46,056 nt of DNA from positions 1-46,056 of the forward strand of contig JADFPD010000004.1 in NCBI GenBank assembly GCA_022562475.1. Direction: 5' to 3'. Origin of the DNA: Chloroflexota bacterium (GTDB lineage: Bacteria > Chloroflexota > Dehalococcoidia > Lucifugimonadales > UBA3495). The notes beneath the pieces were generated by a model. The model did not search any database. It saw nothing but the letters and a program-made list of their open reading frames with translations, and had not been told where the DNA came from. The position numbers and the translations under genes are program-made. Below are positions 8,134 through 17,624 of this stretch, one piece after another. The stretch's first letter is position 1, and every line of letters begins with the position of its first letter.

Positions 8134-9264
8134 CTAGTCGAACCGGCTGGGGCGGTAGTCGTACAACAGGTCCACCTGCGCCCCGTCCACGATCTCCATG
8201 GTGGCCAATTGTGCAATCAGAGGGGCCAGCGTCACTCCGCTGTGGGTCAGCGCCAGATACACGTTGGGGGCCTTGGGCGAGAAGCCAATCACTGGAAACC
8301 CATCCAGCGGCATGGGCCGGTAGCCCACGGGCACGGGGATGGCCGATGCCCCCTTCAAGCCGGGAACATACTCGGCCGCCCGTGCCAGAAGCTCATCGGC
8401 ATGCGCTTGAGAGTCGTCTCTGGCCAGGCTCTCCTGGGTACCCTCGCCGATCATGGCCGAGCCGTCCAGGCATTGGCGCAGGTGGATCTCCGGCCGGCCC
8501 GGTTCCAGAGACGGTGCATACACCACCGACAGATTGGTGAATAGGGGCTGCGCGATTGGATTGGTCCGGATCACCACGCCTGGGCTGTCCTCTTGGGGGA
8601 TGGTTATCCCGGCCATCGCCGCCAATCGGGTGTTATCCACCCCGCCGGCCAGCACCACCACGTCTGCGTCGATGCTCTCACCGCCGGCAGCGACCACGGC
8701 GGATTCGGAATCGACCTTTAGGCTGGTAACCTGGGTGTCCAGCCTGATTGCCGCGCCGTGCTTGGCCGCCGCCCGGATACACGCTTCGGCGGCCAGGGCC
8801 GGTTCGACCATGCCGTCCAATTCGCAGTAGATGGCCGCGGTAACCTGCCGGGGAGACAGTCCGGGCTCCAATTGGGCCATCTGGGCCCTGTCTAGCATCC
8901 GGCAAGGGTAGCCCCAGGCTTGGAGTTGGGCGGCGCGGGACTCCAAGTCGGCTGCACCCTCTGCCGTGGCGGCCCATTCCATCTGCCCGCCCCAGCGTAG
9001 ACCGACATCCACGTTGAGGCCTTTGGCGAACCGGTCCCACATGCCCAGCGACCGCCGGTTGAAGTTGTGGTAGGAGACCGGATGCTTGGCGGTGGCATTG
9101 ATCCAGGCGAAGGAATGGCTGGTGGCCCCGCCACCGGGTCTTCCTTTGTCGATAACGGTCGCCGCCACGCCGCGTTGGGCTAGGGAGCAAGCGATGGCGG
9201 CGCCCACGATACCGGCGCCGATCACGGTTACGTTGAGCTGTTTTCCAGGGAGACCGGTTGACAT
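8134..9264 (-). CDS. FAD-dependent oxidoreductase, D-amino acid oxidase (DAO) family
   Basis: 376 residues with an N-terminal Rossmann dinucleotide motif (VTVIGAGIVGAAIACSLAQRG) and an acidic residue at the end of strand 2 (VIDKG). The segment ATSHSFAWINA resembles glycine/sarcosine oxidase and DadA-like enzymes. The C-terminal GYRPMPLDGFPVIGFSP plus LALTHSGVTLAPLIAQLA is the typical flavin-capping end. It should oxidise an amine or amino acid, passing electrons to oxygen or a carrier. Length is normal for the family. No signal peptide is visible, so it is cytosolic. It lies upstream of the MetE-like gene in the same direction, and its substrate is unknown. Confidence 0.88.
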   Translation of the reverse strand: MSTGLPGKQLNVTVIGAGIVGAAIACSLAQRGVAATVIDKGRPGGGATSHSFAWINATAKHPVSYHNFNRRSLGMWDRFAKGLNVDVGLRWGGQMEWAATAEGAADLESRAAQLQAWGYPCRMLDRAQMAQLEPGLSPRQVTAAIYCELDGMVEPALAAEACIRAAAKHGAAIRLDTQVTSLKVDSESAVVAAGGESIDADVVVLAGGVDNTRLAAMAGITIPQEDSPGVVIRTNPIAQPLFTNLSVVYAPSLEPGRPEIHLRQCLDGSAMIGEGTQESLARDDSQAHADELLARAAEYVPGLKGASAIPVPVGYRPMPLDGFPVIGFSPKAPNVYLALTHSGVTLAPLIAQLATMEIVDGAQVDLLYDYRPSRFD

Positions 9265-9505
9265 ATACGGACCTCTGACCAGATGCGCGTTTCGGCCTTA
9301 TTATCCGGTGTTTGGCGACCAAGACTCAAGGGCTATCGGTGAGGCGGTTATTGCTAACCGTTTGGGGTGTTTTGCGGCTAGCTATTTCTCCATGCTGCCG
9401 TTGAAAATACTTTAAGACTGATACACGATCTTCTCTCCGCATCTTGTCCGCCGTCGGATCCACTTGCATGCTCTAGATCGACGGCTGAGGAATCGTGTTC
9501 TTGAT

Positions 9506-11992
9506 ATGCTGACGCTGAATAAACAAATCTGCTCCATGATAAACACGATCGCCACCGCCCTCGTCCGGGTCATCGGCGTTCACCGCAAAGATGATGAGTT
9601 GGCAGCAGAGCGAGCGGCTTATGCTGAGATTGGCCGTATCGTTGGCGTTCCATTTAGCGTCGCCAACGTGTATGAACGGTTTGCCGAGCAGGTAGCAAAA
9701 ATCATCCCGTTCGACCTGATCGCCATCATCCAGCTAGACCTGGAACGTGACACGTTTAATGTCATGTACACCCTCGGTCTGAACGTCATGGGTCTCGGTC
9801 AAGGAGAGACCATATCTTTAAAAGATTCCGCCGTGGTGTCTGAGGTTGCGGCTTCCCGAAAAGCGATGCGAACAGACCATCACCGTGAGGCCGGAACGAT
9901 AGCCCAATCGTTGATTAAAGCCGGGCTCTTGTCCCGTATCGCCACGCCTTTAATCGCGAATGAAAAGGTCGTTGGGACTCTCCATCTTTCTTCGAGCGTT
10001 CCATACGTTTACGGCAACTCCGATCTCGCGAGGTTGGAGATTGTCGGCAACCAGATAGCGGGCGCGATCGCCAGCGGGATCCTGCTTCAAGCAGAACGGG
10101 ACCGGGCCAGCCAGTTGAAATCGCTTTATGATGTCGCGGCTATCATTGCCCAGCCCCTGAGTTTCGAAGCCAAGGCCCAGAGAGTTGTTGATGAGTTGAT
10201 CTTGATTTCAGGTGCGGACCATGTGGTTCTAAGGCGGAACGATCATGGATCCGATAATTTGATCTTGGTGGCTTCAGCGGGTCCTGCATCGGTCGAATTT
10301 CAGCAATCCCTTAAGTTGACGGACGCGAATCTTGAAATTTTCAAAGGATATCTCAGCGGACAACCCGTCTTGATAAATGATTACCGACTTCACCGGTACG
10401 CTCAGCCTAACCTACTGGCTTTGGGCGTGGATTCCATGTTTTTCATGCCGATCAGGTCAGGAGACCGCACTTTGGGTGCCCTGAGCGTGTTCTCTATGAC
10501 CGCTGATTATTTCGACGAAGGTCACGTCGCGCTAATCACGGCATTCTCCAATGAAATCGGGTCCCTATTCAACTCGGCTGAACAGGCTGAGAAGCTCCAA
10601 GTGTCACAAGCCGAATTGGAAACTCTGAGCCGGGAGCTCAAATTTTCAAATCAAGCCCTGGAAAGCCACTACATCGTTTCCCAGGTCTTCAGTGAAAGCG
10701 GATCTTTCAATGACAAAGCCAAAGCGGCACTGGAAAAGCTGATAATCCTCACCGGCGCCGACTGGGCGACCTTCAGACTGGCCAAACCGCCTCAACCTGG
10801 TCTCCATCTCGCCGCGGCCGCCGGTCCCGCCGTGGAGGGATTTCCGCCGATACAAGTGCTCACAGAGGCCTACATAATCAGCACCGCGGCGTTCACCGAG
10901 AGCAGGGTTATCGTGACGGACGATTACCCTGCTTTGCCGGCCGCCTCTCAGTTTCTCGTCGATATGGGTATGGAGTCGCAGGTTTTTTTGCCGGTCCGAG
11001 TCGGCGCGCGAACGGTTGGCCTGGTTACCGTAATCTCCAAGAAGAAGAGCGCTTTCGATGTCGAGATGATAGAGCTATTAACCTTTGTGGTGGATCGACT
11101 TGGTTTGGTCGTGGAAAATGCTATTCTCCACGACCAGTCCGAAAAATCGCACCGAGAGATGCAACAACTGGCGGAGGCGCTATCTTATTCCAATAAAGAA
11201 ATAAACGAATGGAACCAACAGTTGGAAGAACGTGTGCAGATTCGGACTCAAGAACTCGAGGACGCCAGAGAGCGCGCGATGAGATCGGAGAAGCTGGCGA
11301 TAATCGGACAGTTGTCAGGTGGCATCGCGCATGACCTTCGAAACCCCTTGGGCGCGATAAAAAATGCGACGTACTTGGTCAAACGAAAAATCGCCGCTGA
11401 ACAGTCCACCGAAAATCACAAAATAATCGCCGACCTGCTAGATCTGATCGATGGCGAGACTGTCCGCGCGGAAGATGTGATTTCCAACTTATTATCGTCC
11501 GGGACCAACAGAGAAATCGCTTTTTCACCCATCGCGATCGATGAAATCATCAATGATTCAATCGCCGGACTCGTATTACACGCAAACATCGAGCTGTCGA
11601 TTAAAATCGAACCTGATTTACCCTCGGTCTCGGGCGACGCCTCTCAACTCATTCGGGCTTTGCAAAATTTGGTTGTCAACGCGCAGGACGCGATGGAACA
11701 TGGCGGCCGACTGTCCATCCATGCCGAGAAAGAAAAAGAATCAGTCATGATTGTGATTTCAGACACGGGAAGCGGCATCAGACCGGAGGACTTTGAAAAG
11801 ATATTTGAGCCCCTCTATACGGCTAAATCTCAAGGCACCGGACTGGGACTTGCAATCTGCCAAGAGATCGTCACCAAGCACAATGGCTCAATCACGGTCG
11901 AAAGCGAGATCAGTGTCGGGACTTCTTTCACCATTTGCCTTCCGTTCGCGGTCCAAGACGACTACGAATTAGAAAGTCCCGCCATAGTCTGA
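9506..11992 (+). CDS. Triple-GAF sensor histidine kinase
   Basis: The first ATG is at 9506 (MLTLNKQICSMINTIATALV); the frame extends to a TTG at 9464 but without a ribosome binding site. Three GAF-like domains lie at about residues 45-185, 200-350 and 385-540. They are separated by helices, and a coiled coil (NEWNQQLEERVQIRTQELED) leads to HisKA. The phosphoacceptor box is GGIAHDLRNPLGAIKNATYL, of the NtrB-like type. ATP-binding boxes are NLVVNAQDAM, ISDTGSGI and [19 protein letters not shown]. There is no receiver domain and no membrane segment. The partner regulator is not encoded nearby. Unlike the kinase at 1678-3552, this one is intact. Confidence 0.9.
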   Translation: MLTLNKQICSMINTIATALVRVIGVHRKDDELAAERAAYAEIGRIVGVPFSVANVYERFAEQVAKIIPFDLIAIIQLDLERDTFNVMYTLGLNVMGLGQGETISLKDSAVVSEVAASRKAMRTDHHREAGTIAQSLIKAGLLSRIATPLIANEKVVGTLHLSSSVPYVYGNSDLARLEIVGNQIAGAIASGILLQAERDRASQLKSLYDVAAIIAQPLSFEAKAQRVVDELILISGADHVVLRRNDHGSDNLILVASAGPASVEFQQSLKLTDANLEIFKGYLSGQPVLINDYRLHRYAQPNLLALGVDSMFFMPIRSGDRTLGALSVFSMTADYFDEGHVALITAFSNEIGSLFNSAEQAEKLQVSQAELETLSRELKFSNQALESHYIVSQVFSESGSFNDKAKAALEKLIILTGADWATFRLAKPPQPGLHLAAAAGPAVEGFPPIQVLTEAYIISTAAFTESRVIVTDDYPALPAASQFLVDMGMESQVFLPVRVGARTVGLVTVISKKKSAFDVEMIELLTFVVDRLGLVVENAILHDQSEKSHREMQQLAEALSYSNKEINEWNQQLEERVQIRTQELEDARERAMRSEKLAIIGQLSGGIAHDLRNPLGAIKNATYLVKRKIAAEQSTENHKIIADLLDLIDGETVRAEDVISNLLSSGTNREIAFSPIAIDEIINDSIAGLVLHANIELSIKIEPDLPSVSGDASQLIRALQNLVVNAQDAMEHGGRLSIHAEKEKESVMIVISDTGSGIRPEDFEKIFEPLYTAKSQGTGLGLAICQEIVTKHNGSITVESEISVGTSFTICLPFAVQDDYELESPAIV

Positions 11993-12148
11993 CGCGGATC
12001 CTGCTGGGGCATTGTCAACTGTAAAATCCAACTCGTCCCGCGACGCCTCGACTATTTCTCCACTCCTACTTCGATTTAGATAGCGCTCCCACGCTCATCG
12101 ATTGGTAGAACTTTTGAAAGAATGACGGTGCCCGCCACCGAATTGCAG

Positions 12149-12167
12149 GTAAGCATTGATTGCTTAC
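12149..12167. repeat. Short inverted repeat between convergent genes
   Basis: GTAAGCA and TGCTTAC pair perfectly around a 5-base loop in the gap between the converging triple-GAF kinase and the LysR gene. No T tract is adjacent. It could be a weak bidirectional terminator or chance. Confidence 0.3.
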
Positions 12168-12246
12168 TTCAGGATGACGGTGGAGAACCAGAGCATTGCT
12201 GCAGATTCGAGCAATGTCTAAAAGGGGGGGAGCTTCTATCTTACGT

Positions 12247-13194
12247 TTACCGGGCTTTCGCCTTGGGCCGTCCTTCGGCCTTGGCGTGCTCCCAGCCGGC
12301 CAGGTCGGCGTGGTACCCGCGCATCTCGTCGGAAAGCACTTCGATGAAGTTCCGTACGGCCTGCCCCAGGAACTTTCCCTTCAGGGTGCAGACCCCAATC
12401 ACCGAGGATTCGAAGATGTGGTCCAAGCGCACCACACCCAACCGGTCGTGGTCCTGCTGGTGGAGGGTGAAGTCGGCGCAGACCGCCACTCCCATACCGG
12501 TCTCGACGTAACGCTTAATGGACTCAGTGTCGTCCAAGGCCAGCACCACATCCCAAACCACGCCTTGGTTCCTGAGCTCCTGGTCTACTTTTTGGCGGGT
12601 CAAGCTTTCAGGTCCTGAGAGGATCAGCGGCCAGGGAGACAGGTCCTTCAAAGTGACGTCGGTTTGCTCCAATAACGGATGGCCCAAAGGGGTCATCAGG
12701 ACAACGTCGAACTTGAACAGCTCCTGGAATTCCAGGGCTTGGTCATCCAGGGGTGGCGGGGCGCAAAACGCCAGATCGACCTCACCAGACCTAACGAGGC
12801 GCAAAAGCGGGGTATAGGGTCTGGCCAATAGCTGTATGCGAACGTCTGGGTAGCTCTTGCTGAAGACTTGGATCCCCGGCGGGAGGTGGTGCAGCACCAA
12901 GTCCGGGTAGGCGCCAATCACGAACGATCCCCTACGCTCGCTGTAGTTCATCTGGGTCTTCAGGGCGTCCACTGCCTGGACCACCGGGGTAACCATCTCC
13001 AACAGGATCGACCCCTCGGAGGTAAGCTGAATCGGCCGCTTTATCCGGTCGAAGAGAATGATCTCAAACTCATCTTCCAGCTTGCGGAGGTGGGTGGTAA
13101 CCGTCGGCTGGCCCAATGCCAGTGTGCGGGCCGCTTTAGAGACGCTTCGCAGCTGCGCAACGTGGTAAAAACTAACGAGCTGCCGGAGTTCCAT
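12247..13194 (-). CDS. LysR-family transcriptional regulator
   Basis: 315 residues, the standard LysR length. The N-terminal winged helix-turn-helix reads MELRQLVSFYHVAQLRSVSK, then AARTLALGQPTVTTHLRKLE and LFDRIKRPIQLTSEG. The C-terminal effector-binding domain (about 90-300) is periplasmic-binding-protein-like, with a CysB/Cbl-type beginning (FVIGAYPDLVLHHLPPGIQVF). Its start overlaps the region upstream of the divergent Tag-family gene, so it may control that gene or the GMC oxidase. LysR regulators often act on divergent neighbours, but no binding site (T-N11-A) was identified with confidence. Confidence 0.92.
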   Translation of the reverse strand: MELRQLVSFYHVAQLRSVSKAARTLALGQPTVTTHLRKLEDEFEIILFDRIKRPIQLTSEGSILLEMVTPVVQAVDALKTQMNYSERRGSFVIGAYPDLVLHHLPPGIQVFSKSYPDVRIQLLARPYTPLLRLVRSGEVDLAFCAPPPLDDQALEFQELFKFDVVLMTPLGHPLLEQTDVTLKDLSPWPLILSGPESLTRQKVDQELRNQGVVWDVVLALDDTESIKRYVETGMGVAVCADFTLHQQDHDRLGVVRLDHIFESSVIGVCTLKGKFLGQAVRNFIEVLSDEMRGYHADLAGWEHAKAEGRPKAKAR

Positions 13195-13375
13195 GTGGCG
13201 TTGCCTCCCCCTTTGGCATCACGGTCGCCAATATAACATATCATTGAGTATTAGGGTAGTAGGACTGAGATATTCATGGAGTCCGATTTCGCTGGCGTTT
13301 TCGCTAGATTGGAACTGGGCCGGTCCGAAGCTATACTGGGCAGCACCGCGGAGACATTCAACGGGAGAGCGCTCT

Positions 13376-13822
13376 GTGCGAAGAACCCTGGAAAGGCCGG
13401 CAAAGATCACGCCGGAAGGCGACGATGGATATTTTGAAGAGTTGACCAAGGCGGTCTTCCGCGCCGGGTTCAGTTGGCCGGTGATACGGGAGAAGTGGGA
13501 CGGCTTTGTGAAGAGCTTCGATAAGTTCGATGTGGGCCGCGTGGCCTCGTATGGGCCCGACGATCTGGAGCGGCTCTTCGAGGACCGGAGCATCGTCCGC
13601 AACCGGCGCAAGATCGTTGCGACGGTCGAGAACGCCCGCACGATGCTTGACCTGATCGAAGAGCACGGATCGTTTCACGCGTATTTGAGGTCCTTGGACC
13701 GCCTGGACTACTACACCCGTGTCAAGGTGCTAACCCGGCCCTTTGCCGGTTTGGGCCGGACCTCCGCATTCGTTTTCCTCCACTGCGTCAACGAAGAGAC
13801 CCCGGACTGGCAAGACAGGTAA
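13376..13822 (+). CDS. Divergent DNA-3-methyladenine glycosylase I (Tag)-family protein
   Basis: The start chosen is GTG 13376, preceded by GGGAG at proper spacing. The frame runs further upstream but would overlap the LysR promoter. The 148 residues align with the Tag family: FSWPVIREKWDGFVKSFDKF, then DLERLFEDRSIVRNRRKIVA, TVENARTMLDLIEEHGSF, and a C-terminal FAGLGRTSAFVFLHCV. The N-terminal Cys-containing zinc segment of classical Tag is absent. The glutamate normally eight residues before the GxSW motif (LEGQQAGLSW in E. coli) is alanine here (AVFRAGFSW). Base excision by the usual mechanism is therefore doubtful. It converges with the GMC oxidase, with only 5 bases between stops. Confidence 0.72.
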   Translation: MRRTLERPAKITPEGDDGYFEELTKAVFRAGFSWPVIREKWDGFVKSFDKFDVGRVASYGPDDLERLFEDRSIVRNRRKIVATVENARTMLDLIEEHGSFHAYLRSLDRLDYYTRVKVLTRPFAGLGRTSAFVFLHCVNEETPDWQDR

Positions 13823-13827
13823 GCCGG

Positions 13828-15372
13828 TCAGCGGCCCTCTTTGATCCAGTCGGCAACCTTCTCGCCGATCATGATGACAGTGGCGTTGGTGTTGGCCCGG
13901 ATGCAGTCCGGCATTGACGAAGCGTCGGCAACCCGCAGGGCTTCGACCCCGCGGACGTGACAGAACTGGTCCAAAACCGCCATGGGGTCGGAGTCGGGCC
14001 CCATCTTGCAGGTGCCGGAGATGTGGTGCGAGGTCCCGATATTCCGCATCAGCCAGGCGTTCAAAGTCTCGTCTGATTCCATGTCGGCTTCGGTGGGGTT
14101 CACCATGTCCAAGAGAATATCGCTGAAGCTGGACTGCTCGCAGATCTGGATGCACAGCCGCACCGCCTCCCGCATGCGCCGCAGGTCTTCCTCCTCTTGG
14201 AAGTAGTTGTAGTTCAAGAAAGGCTGGACGTGGGGATCGGTGGAGGTAAGCGTCAACTCACCCTTGCCCAGGGCTAGCTGCAGGCTGGCGCTCATTCCGA
14301 TGTAATTCCCGTCGTCATCGATGTCAACCTGAGCGGGACGGTGCTCGCTGGTCATCAGCATGGGGCTGATCTGCATATCGTTGCGTAGGTCGGAGTTCTC
14401 CACGGTATAGCGCAGGCCAACTTGGATCACCGGGGCCTGGATGTCGGGTTTTTCTCCGGTGGCCCGGTAGAGAACGGCGGCGGAGGGATGATCGCGCAGG
14501 TTCTGGCCGACTCCGGGCGAATCGTGTACCACGTCGATGCCCAATGACTTGAGGTGTTCGGCCGGCCCGATGCCCGAGAGCATCAGCAATTGGGGCGATG
14601 CCACCGCGCCGTTGCAGATGATGATCTGGTCGCCCTCCACCGTGAATATCTCGCCGCCGCTTTCGGCTTCGATGCCCACGGCGCGCTTGCCTTCGAATAA
14701 TATCCGCCGGGCGGTGACGCCGCCCCGGATGTTGAAATTCAACCGATGACGGGCCATGTCCAGGTAATTCAAAGCGTTGCTCATGCGGACGCCGTCGATC
14801 GTGTTCCGGGCCCTGGGCGAGACGCCGGTGGACTCCGGATGGTTCATGTCCTCGTCTTTCTCGTACCCTACGTTCACGCAGGCTTCCTCGAAGGCAGTGG
14901 CGTAGGGCAGCCATTCGCTGCGGGGGTAACGCCGCACGGGCACCGGGCCGTTGGAGCCGTGAAAGTCGCCGCTGAAATCCAGGTCGGTCTCCAGTTTGTT
15001 GAAGTAGGGGAGGACCTTGGTGAAGGCCCATTCGTCGTTGCCCATGGCCGCCCAGCCGTCGTAGTCCTCTGGGATGCCCCGGAAGAGCACCTGTCCGTTG
15101 ATGGCGCTGGAGCCGCCGGTGGCCTTGCCCCGGGGAATGGTCAGGTTCGGCTGCTCCGGAGTCACCTGGGCCACGTAATCCCAACTGTGGGGGCCGTAGG
15201 CCGATAGCCACACGTTGTTGCCGAACTTGATGTCATCGGGAAGTTGCTCGAAGACGGGATAGTCGGGGCCTGCCTCCAGCAACAGCACCGACTTGGACGG
15301 GTCTTCGGATAGGCGGGTGGAGATAGTGCACCCCGCGGAACCCCCGCCAACCACGATGTAGTCGTATTTCAT
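13828..15372 (-). CDS. GMC-family FAD oxidoreductase (choline dehydrogenase-like)
   Basis: 514 residues. An N-terminal FAD motif YDYIVVGGGSAGCTISTRLS is followed by the GMC signatures GKATGGSSAINGQVLFRG and GAVASPQLLMLSGIGP. The C-terminal active site carries SHHISGTCKMG and the Asn in IRANTNATVIMIGE (His/Asn pair). These enzymes oxidise alcohols (choline, aryl, polyol or aliphatic) to aldehydes. Length is slightly under the BetA norm of about 550. AGGAGG precedes the ATG at 15372. It stands alone, convergent with the Tag-like gene, and its substrate cannot be read from sequence. Confidence 0.9.
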   Translation of the reverse strand: MKYDYIVVGGGSAGCTISTRLSEDPSKSVLLLEAGPDYPVFEQLPDDIKFGNNVWLSAYGPHSWDYVAQVTPEQPNLTIPRGKATGGSSAINGQVLFRGIPEDYDGWAAMGNDEWAFTKVLPYFNKLETDLDFSGDFHGSNGPVPVRRYPRSEWLPYATAFEEACVNVGYEKDEDMNHPESTGVSPRARNTIDGVRMSNALNYLDMARHRLNFNIRGGVTARRILFEGKRAVGIEAESGGEIFTVEGDQIIICNGAVASPQLLMLSGIGPAEHLKSLGIDVVHDSPGVGQNLRDHPSAAVLYRATGEKPDIQAPVIQVGLRYTVENSDLRNDMQISPMLMTSEHRPAQVDIDDDGNYIGMSASLQLALGKGELTLTSTDPHVQPFLNYNYFQEEEDLRRMREAVRLCIQICEQSSFSDILLDMVNPTEADMESDETLNAWLMRNIGTSHHISGTCKMGPDSDPMAVLDQFCHVRGVEALRVADASSMPDCIRANTNATVIMIGEKVADWIKEGR

Positions 15373-15524
15373 GTTTCTGGCCTCCTGAATGTTGCCTGAG
15401 ATAAGGGAACGTTCCAGCCCGGGAAATTAAGCCCATGGATTTAGCCAGCACATGATAATACAAGCGGGGAACTAACGCACGCGGGGCAACTGGGGGACGC
15501 CCCAGGAAATCCGGTGAAAAGGTC

Positions 15525-15965
15525 CTATTCCAGTTCGATCAGAGGGTCGTTGGTGCGGACCTGGTCCATGGGCTGGACCAGGACTGCTTTGATCACGCCG
15601 TCACGGGTGGCGCGGATGCTCTGCTCCATCTTCATGGCTTCCACAACGCACACTTCCTGGCCGGCGGAAACCTGGTCCCCGGGCCGGACCATGATGGAGA
15701 TGACCCGCCCGGACAGGGGGGATGCAATGATGTTTACCGGACCGCTGGCGGCGGAGCCACGGGTGGGTGGAGGTGGGACTACGATGCCCGGTGTCTGGGT
15801 TCTGCCGCGGCGGGGTCGGGCCGGAGGTGTGCGGGGCAAGCCTTCGACTTCCACCAAGAAGGTCTCGCCTTCGACGGTGACCTCGACCGGGGAATGGGTC
15901 AGTTCGCCTACTTCGACGTTATACCAATTATCCCCAACCTTGATCCGGAGTGTGGTTACCGCCAA
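15525..15965 (-). CDS. Biotin carboxyl carrier protein of an acyl-CoA/pyruvate carboxylase
   Basis: The C-terminal biotinyl domain (about the last 70 residues) contains EAMKMEQSIRATRDG; the Lys in AMKM is biotinylated. The N-terminal part reads TTLRIKVGDNWYNVEVGEL and is joined by a Pro/Arg linker (RTPPARPRRGRTQTPG). The start is uncertain. TTG 15965 overlaps the TAA of the carboxylase gene, suggesting translational coupling, and gives 146 residues. An upstream TTG at 16022 would add 19. The protein carries carboxybiotin from the biotin carboxylase to a carboxyltransferase that is not encoded in this window. A hairpin (CTGGGG/CCCCAG) lies at about 15488-15503, after the stop. Confidence 0.85.
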   Translation of the reverse strand: MAVTTLRIKVGDNWYNVEVGELTHSPVEVTVEGETFLVEVEGLPRTPPARPRRGRTQTPGIVVPPPPTRGSAASGPVNIIASPLSGRVISIMVRPGDQVSAGQEVCVVEAMKMEQSIRATRDGVIKAVLVQPMDQVRTNDPLIELE

Positions 15966-17542
15966 CCCCGGTTCCCCAATGACCGGGAGAGGAGTTGCTC
16001 CCGGCGCCCGTACAGGCGCCAAGGGCTGAAGACAGATGGCGCCAGGGGCTGCGCGGATTTCATGGCCATGGCAAGGGAGACGCCGATCGCTGCGGCGATC
16101 TCGCGTTCGCCGTTGTCTTGGCCGTTTTTATGGCCGTTGGTGTGCCCGTTGCCGTTCTTAAGCATCGTTCCGTTGCCAGCCTTGTTCAGAGCGCGAATCT
16201 GAAATTCTTCGATCCAGACAGGCATCGAGCCGGTGTGGTGGGTGGCGGCCGCAAATTCCTTGGTGGCCAGTACATCCCGAAGCAGCGGGACGTTGCATTT
16301 AACGCCCTCCAGCCGGAACTCCAAGAGGGCCCGTTGCAAGGTTTTTATCGCCTGGTTCCGGTCCTCTCCCCAGACCATTATCTTGGCCAAGAGCGGCTCA
16401 TAGTCTAACCCAACGGTATAACCGTTGCAAAGCGCGGAGTCGATGCGGATGTGCTCGCCCTCAGGCAGATGCAGGCCGGTTATTTCTCCTGCGTCGGGCA
16501 TGAAAGTCTCGGGGTCTTCGGGGTAGACCCTGACCTCGATGGCATGGCCGTTGACGGAGACGTCTTCCTGATTGATGGGCAGGGGTTCTCCGGCGGCGAC
16601 CCGCAGTTGTAACTCCACCAAGTCCAAACCGGTCACCATTTCCGTCACGCCGTGCTCCACCTGGAGCCGGGTATTCATCTCCAGGAAGAAGACACTGCCG
16701 TCGGCGGACACCAGAAACTCAACGGTGCCGGTGCTGGTGTAGCCGATGAAATTTCCCAGCTTGGTTGCCAGGCTGCAGACCCGCCGGCGTAACCGTGGCG
16801 TCAATTTGGCCGACGATGGCGTTTCTTCCACCAGTTTCTGGTTGCGCCGCTGCACCGAGCAGTCACGCTCGTAGAGGTGGACCAGATTGCCGTGGTGGTC
16901 TCCAATGAGTTGGACTTCGATATGGGAGGCGTCCTTCAGGTAACGCTCGAAGAATAGGCGTGAACTGCCGAATGCGCTCTCGGCGACCTGCCGGGTGCGG
17001 TCGATCAGCGGCATCAATTCTTCTTGGGACTCGATGATATGGATGCCGATGCCGCCGCCGCCCTCAGCCGCTTTGACCATCAGCGGGAAGCCCAATTCCC
17101 AAGCCTTGGTTGCGGCGTGCTCGTTGGCCACGGCTTCGTCGGTGCCTGGGAGGATGGGGAGTCCGGCTTTTCGGGCCAGCTTGCGGGAGCGCAGTTTGTC
17201 TCCCATCTTTTCCATGACATCCGGGTCCGGCCCAACGAAGCAGATGCCCGCCTTTTGGCAGAGACGGGCGAATTCAGCGTTTTCAGAAAGGAATCCGTAT
17301 CCGGGGTGGATAGCCTGGGCGCCCGACGAATCGGCGGCTTCCAGAATCTTGCCCATGTTCAAATAGCTGTCGTGAGGGGGAGCTTCGCCAACCAAGTAGG
17401 CTTCATCGGCCATCTTGACGTGGAGAGCTTCTTGGTCGGCCGTCGAGTAGATGGCGACGGTCTTTATGCCCAACTTCCGACAGGTGCGAATAATCCGGCA
17501 GGCGATCTCGCCCCGGTTGGCAATCAATATCTTGGTAAACAC
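15956..17542 (-). CDS. Biotin carboxylase subunit (AccC/PycA-like)
   Basis: 528 residues. The first 450 are a classical biotin carboxylase: preATP-grasp MFTKILIANRGEIACRIIRT, the glycine-rich ATP lid VKAAEGGGGIGIHI, and the catalytic EMNTRLQVEHGVTE (usually HPVTE). It makes carboxybiotin from bicarbonate and ATP. The extra 80 residues after position 450 hold an Asn/Gly/His-rich linker (NGNGHTNGHKNGQDNG) and SPWRLYGRREQLL, as found in subunits of membrane-coupled or heteromeric carboxylases. It lies 82 bases downstream of recO and is coupled to the biotin carrier gene. The carboxyltransferase partner is missing, so whether it serves pyruvate, acetyl-CoA or propionyl-CoA is open. Confidence 0.9.
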   Translation of the reverse strand: MFTKILIANRGEIACRIIRTCRKLGIKTVAIYSTADQEALHVKMADEAYLVGEAPPHDSYLNMGKILEAADSSGAQAIHPGYGFLSENAEFARLCQKAGICFVGPDPDVMEKMGDKLRSRKLARKAGLPILPGTDEAVANEHAATKAWELGFPLMVKAAEGGGGIGIHIIESQEELMPLIDRTRQVAESAFGSSRLFFERYLKDASHIEVQLIGDHHGNLVHLYERDCSVQRRNQKLVEETPSSAKLTPRLRRRVCSLATKLGNFIGYTSTGTVEFLVSADGSVFFLEMNTRLQVEHGVTEMVTGLDLVELQLRVAAGEPLPINQEDVSVNGHAIEVRVYPEDPETFMPDAGEITGLHLPEGEHIRIDSALCNGYTVGLDYEPLLAKIMVWGEDRNQAIKTLQRALLEFRLEGVKCNVPLLRDVLATKEFAAATHHTGSMPVWIEEFQIRALNKAGNGTMLKNGNGHTNGHKNGQDNGEREIAAAIGVSLAMAMKSAQPLAPSVFSPWRLYGRREQLLSRSLGNRGWR

Positions 17543-17624
17543 AATTTACCCTTCGTATCAAGGAACGGTAGCCACGCTATCGGGAGTGAAACCGCAGGCC
17601 CCGCTCAAAAATGAGCCATAGGCC

